Assembly: GCF_030063185.1 (NCBI RefSeq)
Contig: NZ_JASISP010000016.1
Span: forward strand, 1-64,000
Source: Arthrobacter sp. H35-D1
GTDB taxonomy: Bacteria; Actinomycetota; Actinomycetes; Actinomycetales; Micrococcaceae
Direction of reading: 5' to 3'
Length of the DNA stretch: 64,000 bases
Both the position numbers and the translations under genes were made by a program. Under the pieces are notes generated by a model. The model did no database searches. It was given only the letters and a program-made list of their open reading frames with translations, and was not told the DNA's origin. This document shows, one piece after another, positions 45,401 to 52,838 of this stretch. How positions within the stretch are numbered: position 1 is the first letter of the stretch; the number at the start of each line of letters is the position of its first letter.

Positions 45401-45656
45401 CGAGCTGGTCCTGTCAGTGACGGACCCGGACCTGCGGTTCTACAACGGCAAGGACAAGTCCGACCCGGCCCAGTCGCCGTTCGGAGTGCCGTGGCGCGGA
45501 TCGCCCAGCCAGGGCAGCAAGATCACGGTTGAACTGGAAGGTCGATGGAAGTCCGGTACTGATGGTGTGAAGGCGAACGTCGGCCACAACACCACCCAGA
45601 TCACAGTGAACTGCGCGGATGGCCTGCCGACCGAATTGCGCCTGACCAAGGCCTAG
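42462..45656 (+). CDS. Tat-exported chondroitinase-ABC-type PL8 lyase
   Basis: A 1064-residue broad-specificity chondroitin lyase. It begins with a twin-arginine signal (ISRRGLLTVAAAGAV). Residues about 50-230 form an N-terminal sugar-binding jelly roll, then comes a helical toroid, then a beta-rich C-terminal half. The catalytic pair is in FHHMGHYPAY (about residues 514-521), matching HEGNYPGY of Proteus chondroitinase ABC I, as I recall it. NEYGRYITYG, GWDWNRFPGTTAIQLP and the tail AVIDHGNKPKRGTYEYSMVV are further shared segments. AGGAAGAGG six bases before the ATG sets the start, discarding 95 upstream residues. It would attack chondroitin and dermatan sulfates. Confidence 0.92.
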   Translation: MTRPPMEISRRGLLTVAAAGAVTIAVVPLSPANADTLAMQKTSPSTTPTPTTEPPTTLAELEANAMALKPPVFLLETTIPSQFKTNDKSPLSIVSDVNHTGNSSLRWDYKSRSTLSVKAPLGIVPPSGASGGNGADIGYDVNTLAFWVYQSKASSGKLRIEAGRGQRTDAWCEMNLNFTGWRTAWIRYQDMKGKARADMDTLRFVAPSSAGTLHLDQLIVNRPLRSNFPTPDRQVPFVNPGVHTDPNQHWQDLLWFSEQAAKPLPMPTPTAAQLADLAAVKEAFNATVRKQVAVTAVSVDVLVAKIDSLGVPQAGVFGGGKPINGYQTSIYPPVIAADINRLAPTIGLRPFTDQMYAVASAYDSTADAALQGRLADLYVRLLDYFYDQGWTDGSVQGTIHHLGYQNRGFYNSVWLMRDLLASRGRLVDVRATLHWMVGLGKFRVGTGDANLFYNGIFDIINTTLMGLLGSVLIADGETAQVANLSLLQNWFNNAIKPSPGIQGGFKPDFATFHHMGHYPAYARDGLNGGSPALAVLAGTGFAISQESHERWNQALLAMRFYSNKTNFPLSLSNRHPTGTDSLSLNCYQTMTLAGSPDGKHELDPVIGAAFLRLLPAKPFSAQLAVAKQLAAAGVVAEPDPSGCQVMNHAALVSHRRDNWLVSVRGHNRYLWSTEMYGGSNEYGRYITYGHVQVMSGGDPVSNTDSGFVQPGWDWNRFPGTTAIQLPFEQLNTTINPLGEEMLLTDQRLGGGGTIGGKNGAFLMSLHESAVYDGSFHARKSVFMFDNRVVALGSGIENHDRKHSTQTTLFQCHLANTSVPTQDSRVGAIASVPYNNTEKLHHDPVWLVDPQNVGYYVPGGQQLVVSRAVQTAPDQGAKTEGTLPYATAVIDHGNKPKRGTYEYSMVVGATAESMASFTADMGQRDKAAYKVLRHDDTAHVVQDRATGITAHAVFEAAKKLTDGVVKAVDTPSVVLVQPDGAELVLSVTDPDLRFYNGKDKSDPAQSPFGVPWRGSPSQGSKITVELEGRWKSGTDGVKANVGHNTTQITVNCADGLPTELRLTKA

Positions 45657-45820
45657 CACGTCCGGCACATCAGGATGGGGCCGGCAGCTGGATGCTGCCG
45701 GCCACATCCGTGCAAAAAATCGATATAGCCACACAAAATAGTCAGCATTGGACCCAGATGAACATCATGAAACCTCCAGGCAACAGCGAGACGTGGCAGC
45801 GGCCATCTGAGGGTAATGTC

Positions 45821-47590
45821 GTGGGTATGCCTTCGACACTCCCCGCAAAATCGTCCAAGTCTGCCTTTGTTGCACCAACCGCGGATGAGGGCGTCCATGG
45901 CCCGTCGGTCGTGCGACAGACCCCCGAAGACATCGCCCGGCGGGAGCTGTGGTCGGAATCAAGTTTCGGGGTTTTTGTGCATTGGGGCGTATCCGCCATC
46001 CTCGGTGGCCTGTGGCATGGAAAACATGTCGAAGGGCTGGCTGAATGGATCCAATTTAGGGCCAAAATCCCTCTGGCAGAGTATGCCGAGCTGGCCAAGG
46101 ACTTCAACCCGGCCGATCTCAATGCACGGGACTGGGTGCGCATGGCCGCAGAAGCAGGGGCCAAGTATTTTGTATACACAGCCAAGCATCATGACGGATT
46201 CGCCATGTATCACTCGCAGGCTTCCGCGTACAACGTCGTCGATGCGACGCCGTTTCAGCGCGACCCGTTGGCCGAAATAGCACAAGCATGCGTCGAGTAC
46301 GGCATCATGCTGGGGGTCTATTATTCCCAAACCATAGACTGGGAAGATCCTGATGCGGTGGGCCCCAGCTGCAACAGCTGGGACTTCGACACCGAAAAGG
46401 GAGATTTTCACAGTTACTGGCGTCGCAAGGCGGCCCCGCAGCTGCGTGAAATCCTCAGCAACTACGGCGACATCGGACTGATGTGGTTTGACATGCCCAG
46501 TGGCATCCCGGCCGAGTGCGCCCAGGAAGCATTTAGCCTGGTGCGGGAACTGCAGCCAGGCGCCGTCATCAACAGCAGGCTTGGCGGAGGGGTTGACGCC
46601 GACTACAACTCCATGGATGACAACTACTTCAACAACTTCCTGCCTGTGAATGCCTGGGAAACGGCTGCCACCACGAATGACAGCTGGGGATTCTCCAAGC
46701 TGGCAGCGGGCTGGAAGCCGGTTGCCAGCCTCTGCGAAACTCTGGCGTACACGGTCAGCCGCGGCGGAAACCTTCTGCTTAACGCCGGGCCCGACGCCAG
46801 CGGTGCGATCCCAGAAAAAGTTCAGGAGCAGTTCGCGGGCATCGGAACCTGGATGCAGCGGGCTGTATCAGCCATCCGTGGCGCCGGGCCATCGCCCTTT
46901 GCCGCCAGCTTTGACTGGGGCTACGTGACTGCCGGCGAATCGTCGGTCTATCTGCACGTTGCCGATCTCGGGAAGCAGGAACTGTCCCTGCGCGGCATTG
47001 CGAGCGCACCTGACTCCGTGCGTGATTTGGGCACGGGCACCCTGCTGCCTTTCACCCTGAGCGAAGCCGACGGCAGGGGGCCGCTTCTTACTCTGGAACT
47101 CGCTGCGCCCACCGATGAACTGCCGCGAACGATTGAGCTGGCCTTCACCGAGTTGCCGAGAGTCGATCAGAGCATTGTGCAGGTCCCGGGATCACCCCTT
47201 CGACTCGATGTGTGGAACGCGGAAACCGGCGCTGGCGAAGCGCTGCGGTGGAACTTCACTATGGCGACCCCCGGCGAGTACCGTGTGGTGCTTTTGAGTA
47301 AGGAGACGTTCGGCAACTTCAACCCACAGTGGTGGGCCGATGGCTTGACGGGGACGCTGGAAACGGAAGCCGGGAGTACGCCGTTTACGCTGCGCAGGGA
47401 CGGCGAAGAGCTTTACCCGATCCTGCACTACTGGAAGGTGGTTCGCAGCGAGATTGGAGTGCTTCACGTGTCCAGGACCGGCCAGCATAAACTGAATATC
47501 GAAGATTTGCCGGTTGTTGACTCGAAATGGGACCGCGGCGGAGTGAACATGATCGCGCTGAGGCTTGAGCCAGTCGCATCCGAGGACTAG
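45821..47590 (+). CDS. GH29 alpha-L-fucosidase, cytoplasmic
   Basis: A 589-residue glycoside hydrolase. The barrel begins at ARRELWSESSFGVFVHWG; the motifs YFVYTAKHHDGFAMYHS and DIGLMWFDMPSG (nucleophile aspartate) are typical of GH29. A beta-sandwich domain occupies the last third. There is no signal peptide, so it acts on imported oligosaccharides. The start is uncertain: the GTG at 45821 has GAGGG seven bases upstream, while ATGs at 45827, 45758 and a frame open to 45692 are possible. It follows the chondroitinase gene in the same direction. Fucose is not part of ordinary chondroitin, which hints at a fucosylated substrate. Confidence 0.9.
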   Translation: MGMPSTLPAKSSKSAFVAPTADEGVHGPSVVRQTPEDIARRELWSESSFGVFVHWGVSAILGGLWHGKHVEGLAEWIQFRAKIPLAEYAELAKDFNPADLNARDWVRMAAEAGAKYFVYTAKHHDGFAMYHSQASAYNVVDATPFQRDPLAEIAQACVEYGIMLGVYYSQTIDWEDPDAVGPSCNSWDFDTEKGDFHSYWRRKAAPQLREILSNYGDIGLMWFDMPSGIPAECAQEAFSLVRELQPGAVINSRLGGGVDADYNSMDDNYFNNFLPVNAWETAATTNDSWGFSKLAAGWKPVASLCETLAYTVSRGGNLLLNAGPDASGAIPEKVQEQFAGIGTWMQRAVSAIRGAGPSPFAASFDWGYVTAGESSVYLHVADLGKQELSLRGIASAPDSVRDLGTGTLLPFTLSEADGRGPLLTLELAAPTDELPRTIELAFTELPRVDQSIVQVPGSPLRLDVWNAETGAGEALRWNFTMATPGEYRVVLLSKETFGNFNPQWWADGLTGTLETEAGSTPFTLRRDGEELYPILHYWKVVRSEIGVLHVSRTGQHKLNIEDLPVVDSKWDRGGVNMIALRLEPVASED

Positions 47591-47638
47591 GTAAGCCCCG
47601 ACAGACAAATGGTGGGGTGCCGGACCTATGCGCCGTCC

Positions 47639-49093
47639 CTATACACCATCCCAATTGGGTCCGGTGAACGCCCCCAGCGGATCTGGCTGCCCGGCGGGGG
47701 AGCGCAGCGGGCTGTGCTGGCCGGCGCCGGCGACCGGCAGCGCGGCACCATCAAATTCGGGCACTCCGTGCTGCGAGAACCAGCCAGCCATACGCGAACG
47801 CAAGCCAACAAGCACGGGGTGGGCGCCGCCGTCGTCCATCAGGTTGTGCCGTTCCCCGGGATCTGCAACCAAGTCATACAACTCGTGCGGGCCGTGCGGG
47901 TGGCGGTGGACGTACTTGTGGCTGCGGGTGCGGATCATGCGCACGGGACCGTATTCGTCATACACCACCACGGCGTTTTCAGCCCGGCCGACAGCCTCGG
48001 CTGAGTCGTCAGTCGCCTGTAACACCGGGGCAAAGGAGGCGCCCGGGCCGGTCTCGAACGGGGCCGGTTCCAGGCCTGCCAGTTCCAGGATGGTGGCGGG
48101 AACGTCATAGGCGGAGAACAGTTCCTCGCGCACCTGGCCGGCAGCGATGCGGCCGGGCCAGTGGAAGATGGCGGGGACCTTGACGGAGGAGTCGTACATG
48201 TTTTGCGGGAACGTGCCGTTGCCCTTCCCCCACACGCCGTGATGGCCTGCGTTGAAACCGTTGTCGCTGCTGAAGATGACCAGTGTGTTCTCCGCGATGC
48301 CCAGCTTTTCAAGGTGCTCCAGGAGCGAGCCTATGGCGGCGTCCATGGCACTGACGGCGGCAAAGTAACCCACCAAGGCGGCCCGCACATCCGGTTCGCC
48401 GCCAATGGCGACGCCGTCCACTGTGGGCTGCCACGGGTGCGGTTCCTCCTGCGGGCAGCTGTCAAAGGCGCAGTCCGCGTACAGGTCTTCAAACTCCGGG
48501 GGGTGCTGGCCCTTCCACGGCTTGTGCGGGGCCGTGTAGTTGACCGCGAGGAAAAACGGCTCCTCGCGGGTGGCTTCCCGGTCAAGGAAGGCGTGCGCAT
48601 CGTCGGTGATGATGTCGGTCAGGTAATCGGTGACTTCCTCCCGCCTGCCATTGCGATACATGGTGGCACCCAAGTAGGGGCTGCCGCCGCCTTCGAGCCC
48701 ATACCAGTGCACAAATCCCTTCCTCGGCGCATCGTTGGCGCCAAGATGCCATTTTCCGGACAGGCCCATGCGGTAGCCGTGATCGGCGAGGACGTCTGTG
48801 AAGATGGCCTGACCGGCCAGGTAGTCCGGGGCCTGGGCTCCCACTTCGACCCCGGTGAGGTAGTCGTGCACGCCGTGTCGGGAGGGAATTTGCCCTGTCA
48901 TGAGGCTTGCCCGTGCGGGGGAGCAGACGGGGGAGACGCAAAAGAAGTTCTCCAACCGGGTGCCGTCTGCTGCAAGTGCGTCAAGGACGGGCGTGTGGAT
49001 TTCCTCGTTGCCTGCGCAGCCCAGCGCCCAGGGGCCTTGATCGTCGCTGAGGATGAAGACGATGTTTGGTGCCGCGGGGGACGAGCTGGCCAT
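47639..49093 (-). CDS. Sulfatase 3 (formylglycine-dependent, S1 family), cytoplasmic
   Basis: A 484-residue sulfatase. Metal-binding residues are in NIVFILSDDQG, and the formylglycine cysteine C57 is in PVCSPARASLMTGQIPSRHG (CxPxR). GLSGKWHLGAND and VIFSSDNGFNAGHHG are conserved family blocks. It lacks a signal peptide. AAGGAG upstream of the ATG at 49093 is clear. It converges on the fucosidase gene and is divergent from the TIM-barrel isomerase. Its closer likeness to broad GAG/arylsulfatase groups is an impression only. Confidence 0.92.
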   Translation of the reverse strand: MASSSPAAPNIVFILSDDQGPWALGCAGNEEIHTPVLDALAADGTRLENFFCVSPVCSPARASLMTGQIPSRHGVHDYLTGVEVGAQAPDYLAGQAIFTDVLADHGYRMGLSGKWHLGANDAPRKGFVHWYGLEGGGSPYLGATMYRNGRREEVTDYLTDIITDDAHAFLDREATREEPFFLAVNYTAPHKPWKGQHPPEFEDLYADCAFDSCPQEEPHPWQPTVDGVAIGGEPDVRAALVGYFAAVSAMDAAIGSLLEHLEKLGIAENTLVIFSSDNGFNAGHHGVWGKGNGTFPQNMYDSSVKVPAIFHWPGRIAAGQVREELFSAYDVPATILELAGLEPAPFETGPGASFAPVLQATDDSAEAVGRAENAVVVYDEYGPVRMIRTRSHKYVHRHPHGPHELYDLVADPGERHNLMDDGGAHPVLVGLRSRMAGWFSQHGVPEFDGAALPVAGAGQHSPLRSPAGQPDPLGAFTGPNWDGV

Positions 49094-49194
49094 TGCTGCT
49101 CCTTAAAGGGACGGGATGCACTAGAAATACCACGGAACCGGGAGAGGAATAAAGGTGTAGAGCGGATGCTGCCGATCCTCTTGCGGGCATTGTT

Positions 49195-49208
49195 GGAAAG
49201 CGTTTTCC
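49195..49208. promoter_or_regulatory. LacI-type operator before the TIM-barrel gene
   Basis: GGAAAGCGTTTTCC is a 14-base near-palindrome (12 of 14 positions symmetric) centred on CG, the form typical of LacI-family operators. It lies 51 bases before the ATG at 49259, in the region shared with sulfatase 3. Confidence 0.55.
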
Positions 49209-49258
49209 GGCATAGTGTTGATACTAGAGACTTCGATCACCCCGTTGAAAGGCCCACC

Positions 49259-50251
49259 ATGCCCTTGGCATTTTCCACCCTCGGCTGCCCCGGTGCTTCC
49301 CTGGCACAGGTCATCGGCATTGCCCGCGAAGCAGGTGCCACTGGCCTGGAGTTGCGCGCCGCAGCCGGTGAATTTATTTACCCAGGCATGGACGCCGCAG
49401 CATGCTCCGCAGTGGCCGGCGAGCTGGCCGACGCCGGACTTGAAGTGCTTGCGCTGGCGAGCTACGTCCGTGTGTGTGCTGCCAGCGACGGTACTGTCGC
49501 CGTGAGTGTCGCCGACGGTGCCGCCCCTGGTGCGGCCGACGGTGCGGCCGACGGTGCGGCCGTGTATGTCGCCGGCGGTGCCGCCCCTGGTGCGGGGTAT
49601 CCGGCCGATGCCCAGGCCGGATACCCAGCCGAGGATCCGGTGCTGGCGGAGCTGCTGGCCGCCTTCGACCTTGCCGCCGCACTCTCCACCGGCAACACGG
49701 GGCAGGGTGCACAAGTGCGGGTGTTTCCCGGGGCGGGGCTGGAACCGTGCGGGGTGGGGGAGGAGCCGTCGCCCGCCTTGGCTGCCGCCGACCTTCGTGC
49801 CGCACGCAGGCTCAACGCCGCTGCCGGGCATGCCCGCGACCTCGGGGTGGGCATCCTGCTGGAAACCCACGACTCGCACCCGCGCGCCTCCGATGTGGCC
49901 CGCATCCTGGCCCATGTTGAGGCGGATGCGCCGGTGAAGGTCATTTGGGACCTGATGCACCCGTGGCGCCACGATGAGACGCCCGAGCGGACGGCCGCCC
50001 TGCTGACGGAATCGCTGGCCTACGCCCAGTACAAGGACGGCGTGCGGACACCGGACACCCACGACGTGGTGCTCACGCTGCCGGGGGAGGGCCAGCTGCC
50101 TTTGCTGCGGATGAACGCCCTCGCAGCCGAAATTGCCGCCATGCAAGGCATTTTCGATCCCTGGGTTTCCCTTGAATGGGAACGGGCCTGGCACCCGGAG
50201 CTGCCGCCTGTTGGCCAGGCCCTTGCATCGCTGAAAGCACTCCTTGCTTGA
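49259..50251 (+). CDS. Xylose-isomerase-like TIM-barrel (AP endonuclease family 2) sugar isomerase/epimerase
   Basis: A 330-residue protein. It starts MPLAFSTLGCPGASLAQVIG and shows ATGLELRAAAGEF, GVGILLETHDSHPRASD and VKVIWDLMHPWRHDETPE, the metal-binding strands of this fold. It would isomerise a ketose or inositol-like product of glycan breakdown. Residues about 80-125 are an unusual Ala/Gly/Asp-rich insertion encoded by DNA repeats, placed where most relatives have a short loop. The ATG at 49259 has GAAAGG upstream; the open frame extends back antisense to sulfatase 3 but is not coding there. A long hairpin follows. Confidence 0.85.
   Translation: MPLAFSTLGCPGASLAQVIGIAREAGATGLELRAAAGEFIYPGMDAAACSAVAGELADAGLEVLALASYVRVCAASDGTVAVSVADGAAPGAADGAADGAAVYVAGGAAPGAGYPADAQAGYPAEDPVLAELLAAFDLAAALSTGNTGQGAQVRVFPGAGLEPCGVGEEPSPALAAADLRAARRLNAAAGHARDLGVGILLETHDSHPRASDVARILAHVEADAPVKVIWDLMHPWRHDETPERTAALLTESLAYAQYKDGVRTPDTHDVVLTLPGEGQLPLLRMNALAAEIAAMQGIFDPWVSLEWERAWHPELPPVGQALASLKALLA
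49507..49596 (+). repeat. Direct repeats inside the TIM-barrel gene
   Basis: A unit reading GTCGCCGACGGTGCCGCCCC then TGGTGCGG occurs at about 49507 and, with one change, at about 49569. Between them the 12-mer GCCGACGGTGCG is repeated in tandem. They encode the low-complexity insert of the protein. Confidence 0.75.
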
Positions 50252-50267
50252 CGAATATTTGACGAAG

Positions 50268-50326
50268 GACACCGTTATGGTCTTTCGCGCCCGGTAATAC
50301 CGGCAGCGAAAGACCATAACGGTGTC
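50268..50326 (+). terminator. Perfect 21-bp inverted repeat, probable terminator
   Basis: GACACCGTTATGGTCTTTCGC (50268-50288) is exactly mirrored at 50306-50326. The 17-base loop itself contains the palindrome CCGGTA/TACCGG. It starts 17 bases after the TIM-barrel stop and 51 bases before sulfatase 4. There is no T run. Confidence 0.75.
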
Positions 50327-50376
50327 ATTGACCGATAGCCCCGGCACACAGCCCCCTGACAATGAGAAGGATCTTC

Positions 50377-51906
50377 ATGCCCGCCACTGACACCACCGGC
50401 CAGCCCACCACGCGCCAGCCCACCACTGACACCACCGGCCAGCCCACCACGCGCCGGCCCAACATCATGGTCATCGTCTCCGACGACCACGGCTACGCCG
50501 ACCGGTCAATCTTGGGTGTGCAGGACGATGTGAGCACCCCCGCAATGGACCGCCTGGCCGCGCAAGGGGTGTCCTATTCCAACGCTTATGTCACGGCACC
50601 CATTTGTTCCCCGTCGCGCGCGGGACTGGCCGCCGGCTGCTACCAGCAGCGGTGGGGTGCGCGCTGGTTCACGGACTCGGAGATTTGCCCGCCCCAGGTG
50701 CCCACGATTGCCGAATTGTTGCGCGGGGAAGGCTACGCCACCGGCTACTTCGGGAAAGTCCACTACGGCACCGAGCACAGCGGAGACCGCGGCACGCCCC
50801 CGCAGCACGGCTACGACGAGTCGTTCTATGGGCTGGCCGGCGAATCCATGGGCCGGCTCAACTACATGCACCACTCCGAAGAGTCGGTGCAGGACTACGG
50901 TGAGGCTGCCTTCCCCATGGCCGTCCAGCCGCTGTGGAACGGGGAAGAGCCGCAGGAACTGGAAGGCTTCCTCACGGATGCCATCGGCGAACGGACCCGG
51001 CAGTTCGTCGCCGACCATGCAGACACCCCCTTCCTCGCAACCGTTGCGTTCAATGCGGTCCACAACTTTTGCTGGCAGCTGCCGGCGGAAGAGCTGGAGA
51101 AGCGCGGACTGCCCGCCTATGGCGACTGGAATCCGGGAGCCGGGGAATACATTGACTGGTACGACGGCGCCATCAGCCCCCACCTGGAAAACGGCCGTGC
51201 CTACTATTTGGCGCAGCTGGAATTGATGGATGCACAGATCGGGCTCATCCTGGACCAGCTGGATGAGTTGGGCTTGGCCGAGGACACCCTTGTCATCTAC
51301 CTGACGGACAATGGCGGCTCCACCTGCAACTACGGTGTCAACTTGCCTTTGCGAGGCACCAAATACACCTTGTGGGAAGGCGGGGTCAGGGTCCCGTTTC
51401 TGCTCCGCTGGCCGGGCCACGTCACTGCCGGCGAAACCCGCGCCGGTCTCACCAGCGCCATGGACATTGTGCCCACCGCGCTCGCAGCCGCCGGAGCGGA
51501 CCCCGCCGTGCATGCCCACTGCGACGGGCTCGACCTGCTGGCCGCAGCTCCTGCGACCCCGGATGCTGCCACGGAAACGGGCGCGGACGGCACACCAACT
51601 ACTGCCTCCGGCGGCGGACACGAAGTCCTGCACTGGGATTGCGGCTGGCAATGGTCTGTGCGCAAGGGCGACTGGAAGCTGCACTGGGCGGAGCCGGACT
51701 CGCCGGTGGCCCAGGCCATCAGGGACGTTGAGCATGCTGAGCCCGGCAGCGGCTACTTCTTGTGCAACTTGGCCGACGACCCGGCAGAGACCACCAACCT
51801 CCACGGAACTGAGCCAATCGTGGCGGCCGAGCTCACGGCACTGCATGATGCGTGGGCGGCCAGCATCGCTGGCGGCCGCTCATTGTCAGCGGCCGGCCGC
51901 GACTGA
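50377..51906 (+). CDS. Sulfatase 4 (formylglycine-dependent, S1 family), cytoplasmic
   Basis: A 509-residue sulfatase. The enzyme proper starts at RRPNIMVIVSDDHGYADRS. C77 is in APICSPSRAGLAAG (CxPxR), and TGYFGKVHYG and VIYLTDNGGSTCN are further conserved blocks. The first 27 residues are a duplicated TDTTGQPTTR(R/Q)P unit encoded by a 39-base tandem repeat, unlike a signal peptide. The ATG at 50377 has AAGGA six bases upstream; an ATG at 50362 is weaker. It follows the TIM-barrel gene in the same direction. Confidence 0.92.
   Translation: MPATDTTGQPTTRQPTTDTTGQPTTRRPNIMVIVSDDHGYADRSILGVQDDVSTPAMDRLAAQGVSYSNAYVTAPICSPSRAGLAAGCYQQRWGARWFTDSEICPPQVPTIAELLRGEGYATGYFGKVHYGTEHSGDRGTPPQHGYDESFYGLAGESMGRLNYMHHSEESVQDYGEAAFPMAVQPLWNGEEPQELEGFLTDAIGERTRQFVADHADTPFLATVAFNAVHNFCWQLPAEELEKRGLPAYGDWNPGAGEYIDWYDGAISPHLENGRAYYLAQLELMDAQIGLILDQLDELGLAEDTLVIYLTDNGGSTCNYGVNLPLRGTKYTLWEGGVRVPFLLRWPGHVTAGETRAGLTSAMDIVPTALAAAGADPAVHAHCDGLDLLAAAPATPDAATETGADGTPTTASGGGHEVLHWDCGWQWSVRKGDWKLHWAEPDSPVAQAIRDVEHAEPGSGYFLCNLADDPAETTNLHGTEPIVAAELTALHDAWAASIAGGRSLSAAGRD
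50384..50455 (+). repeat. Tandem repeat at the start of sulfatase 4
   Basis: A 33-base sequence (starting CCACTGACACCACCGGCC) is found identically at 50384-50416 and 50423-50455, period 39 bases. It keeps the reading frame and adds 13 residues per copy. Confidence 0.85.
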
Positions 51907-51912
51907 CCCCAA

Positions 51913-51934
51913 CCGGGCCTGCATGAGGGCCCGG
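51913..51934 (+). terminator. Hairpin after sulfatase 4
   Basis: CCGGGCC and GGCCCGG flank an eight-base loop directly after the stop. It also serves the convergent methyltransferase region. No T run is present. Confidence 0.45.
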
Positions 51935-51986
51935 GCCGGGTGACCGTCCGGTCCGCGAGACGGCCCGGACACCATTTCGGGGAGGC

Positions 51987-52781
51987 TCAGGGCATGTGCG
52001 CGTAGATCTCCACCGGAGCCAGCACACCTGCGCGGAACGCGGCCAGGAGGTTGGCGAACTGGATGTTCTGCACACCCTGGGGCCCGCCTCCCGCCATGCT
52101 TTGTTCCAGAAACTTGGCGGCTTCCGCCAGCGGAACCTTGGCCTCAAAGTCAACGCTGAACCCGGCTTGGGCCAAGGCATCGCTATATGCCAGCGGCGGC
52201 TGCGGGAAGGATGTCGCAGCGGTTTCGGCCCATGGCAGCGGATACTCCTCAACGTCTCCACCCATCAACATGACCTCGTAGATGGCCAAGACGGATCCCG
52301 GACGCAGCACGCGGGCGGCCTCGGCGAAAAGGGTGTCCTTGTCCTGGATGTTCATGCCGACGTGGAAGAGCACGGCCGCGTCGAAGGAATCGTTTTCAAA
52401 AGGCATCGACAGGGCGCTGCCGTGGGTGAACTCGACCAATTCCGCCAAGCCGGTGCGGCGGGTCAGCGACGTGGCTGCGGCCACAAACTCGGCCGTGAGT
52501 TCCAAGCCATGGACCGTGGCACCGAAATGACGGGCCAAATGCCGGGACACGCCGCCCAGTCCCGAACCGATGTCCAGCACCCTGTGGGAGGCGTTGATCC
52601 CCGCCCGCTCCGCAACGAGGGACGTGGCCGCGGCGCCGCCAACGTGGAGTTGGTCCATTCCATGCAGATCGGCAATGTCAAAATGCTCCGGGTCGTTGCC
52701 CGAAGCAGCAATTTTGGCCAGAATTTGTTCTTCAATCCTGCCGCGACCGTAGTGCGCAGCAACTGACTCCTCGATGCCCAT
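51987..52781 (-). CDS. Class I SAM-dependent methyltransferase
   Basis: A 264-residue methyltransferase. The SAM-binding motif is RVLDIGSGLGGVSRHLARHF, followed by the acidic residue in VHGLELTAEF and the motif SMPFENDSFDAAVLFHVGMN. The fold and the VLRPGSVLAIYEVM segment resemble glycine/sarcosine or tocopherol methyltransferases, but the substrate is not readable. CGGAGG before the ATG supports the start. It is a separate unit, downstream of the XPB operon in orientation, with a 57-base gap. Confidence 0.88.
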   Translation of the reverse strand: MGIEESVAAHYGRGRIEEQILAKIAASGNDPEHFDIADLHGMDQLHVGGAAATSLVAERAGINASHRVLDIGSGLGGVSRHLARHFGATVHGLELTAEFVAAATSLTRRTGLAELVEFTHGSALSMPFENDSFDAAVLFHVGMNIQDKDTLFAEAARVLRPGSVLAIYEVMLMGGDVEEYPLPWAETAATSFPQPPLAYSDALAQAGFSVDFEAKVPLAEAAKFLEQSMAGGGPQGVQNIQFANLLAAFRAGVLAPVEIYAHMP

Positions 52782-52838
52782 GACGCCTCCGAGCGCTTGG
52801 AACTGAATGCCTTGGCAGCGACCCGCTGTTTTTCGATC

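Noticed and set aside
48161-49258. Upstream extension of the TIM-barrel frame
   Set aside because: It would run antisense through sulfatase 3 and the divergent promoter region; the family match and ribosome site start at 49259.
50506-51846. Open frame of 446 codons antisense to sulfatase 4
   Set aside because: The sulfatase motifs on the plus strand are complete; the antisense frame has none.
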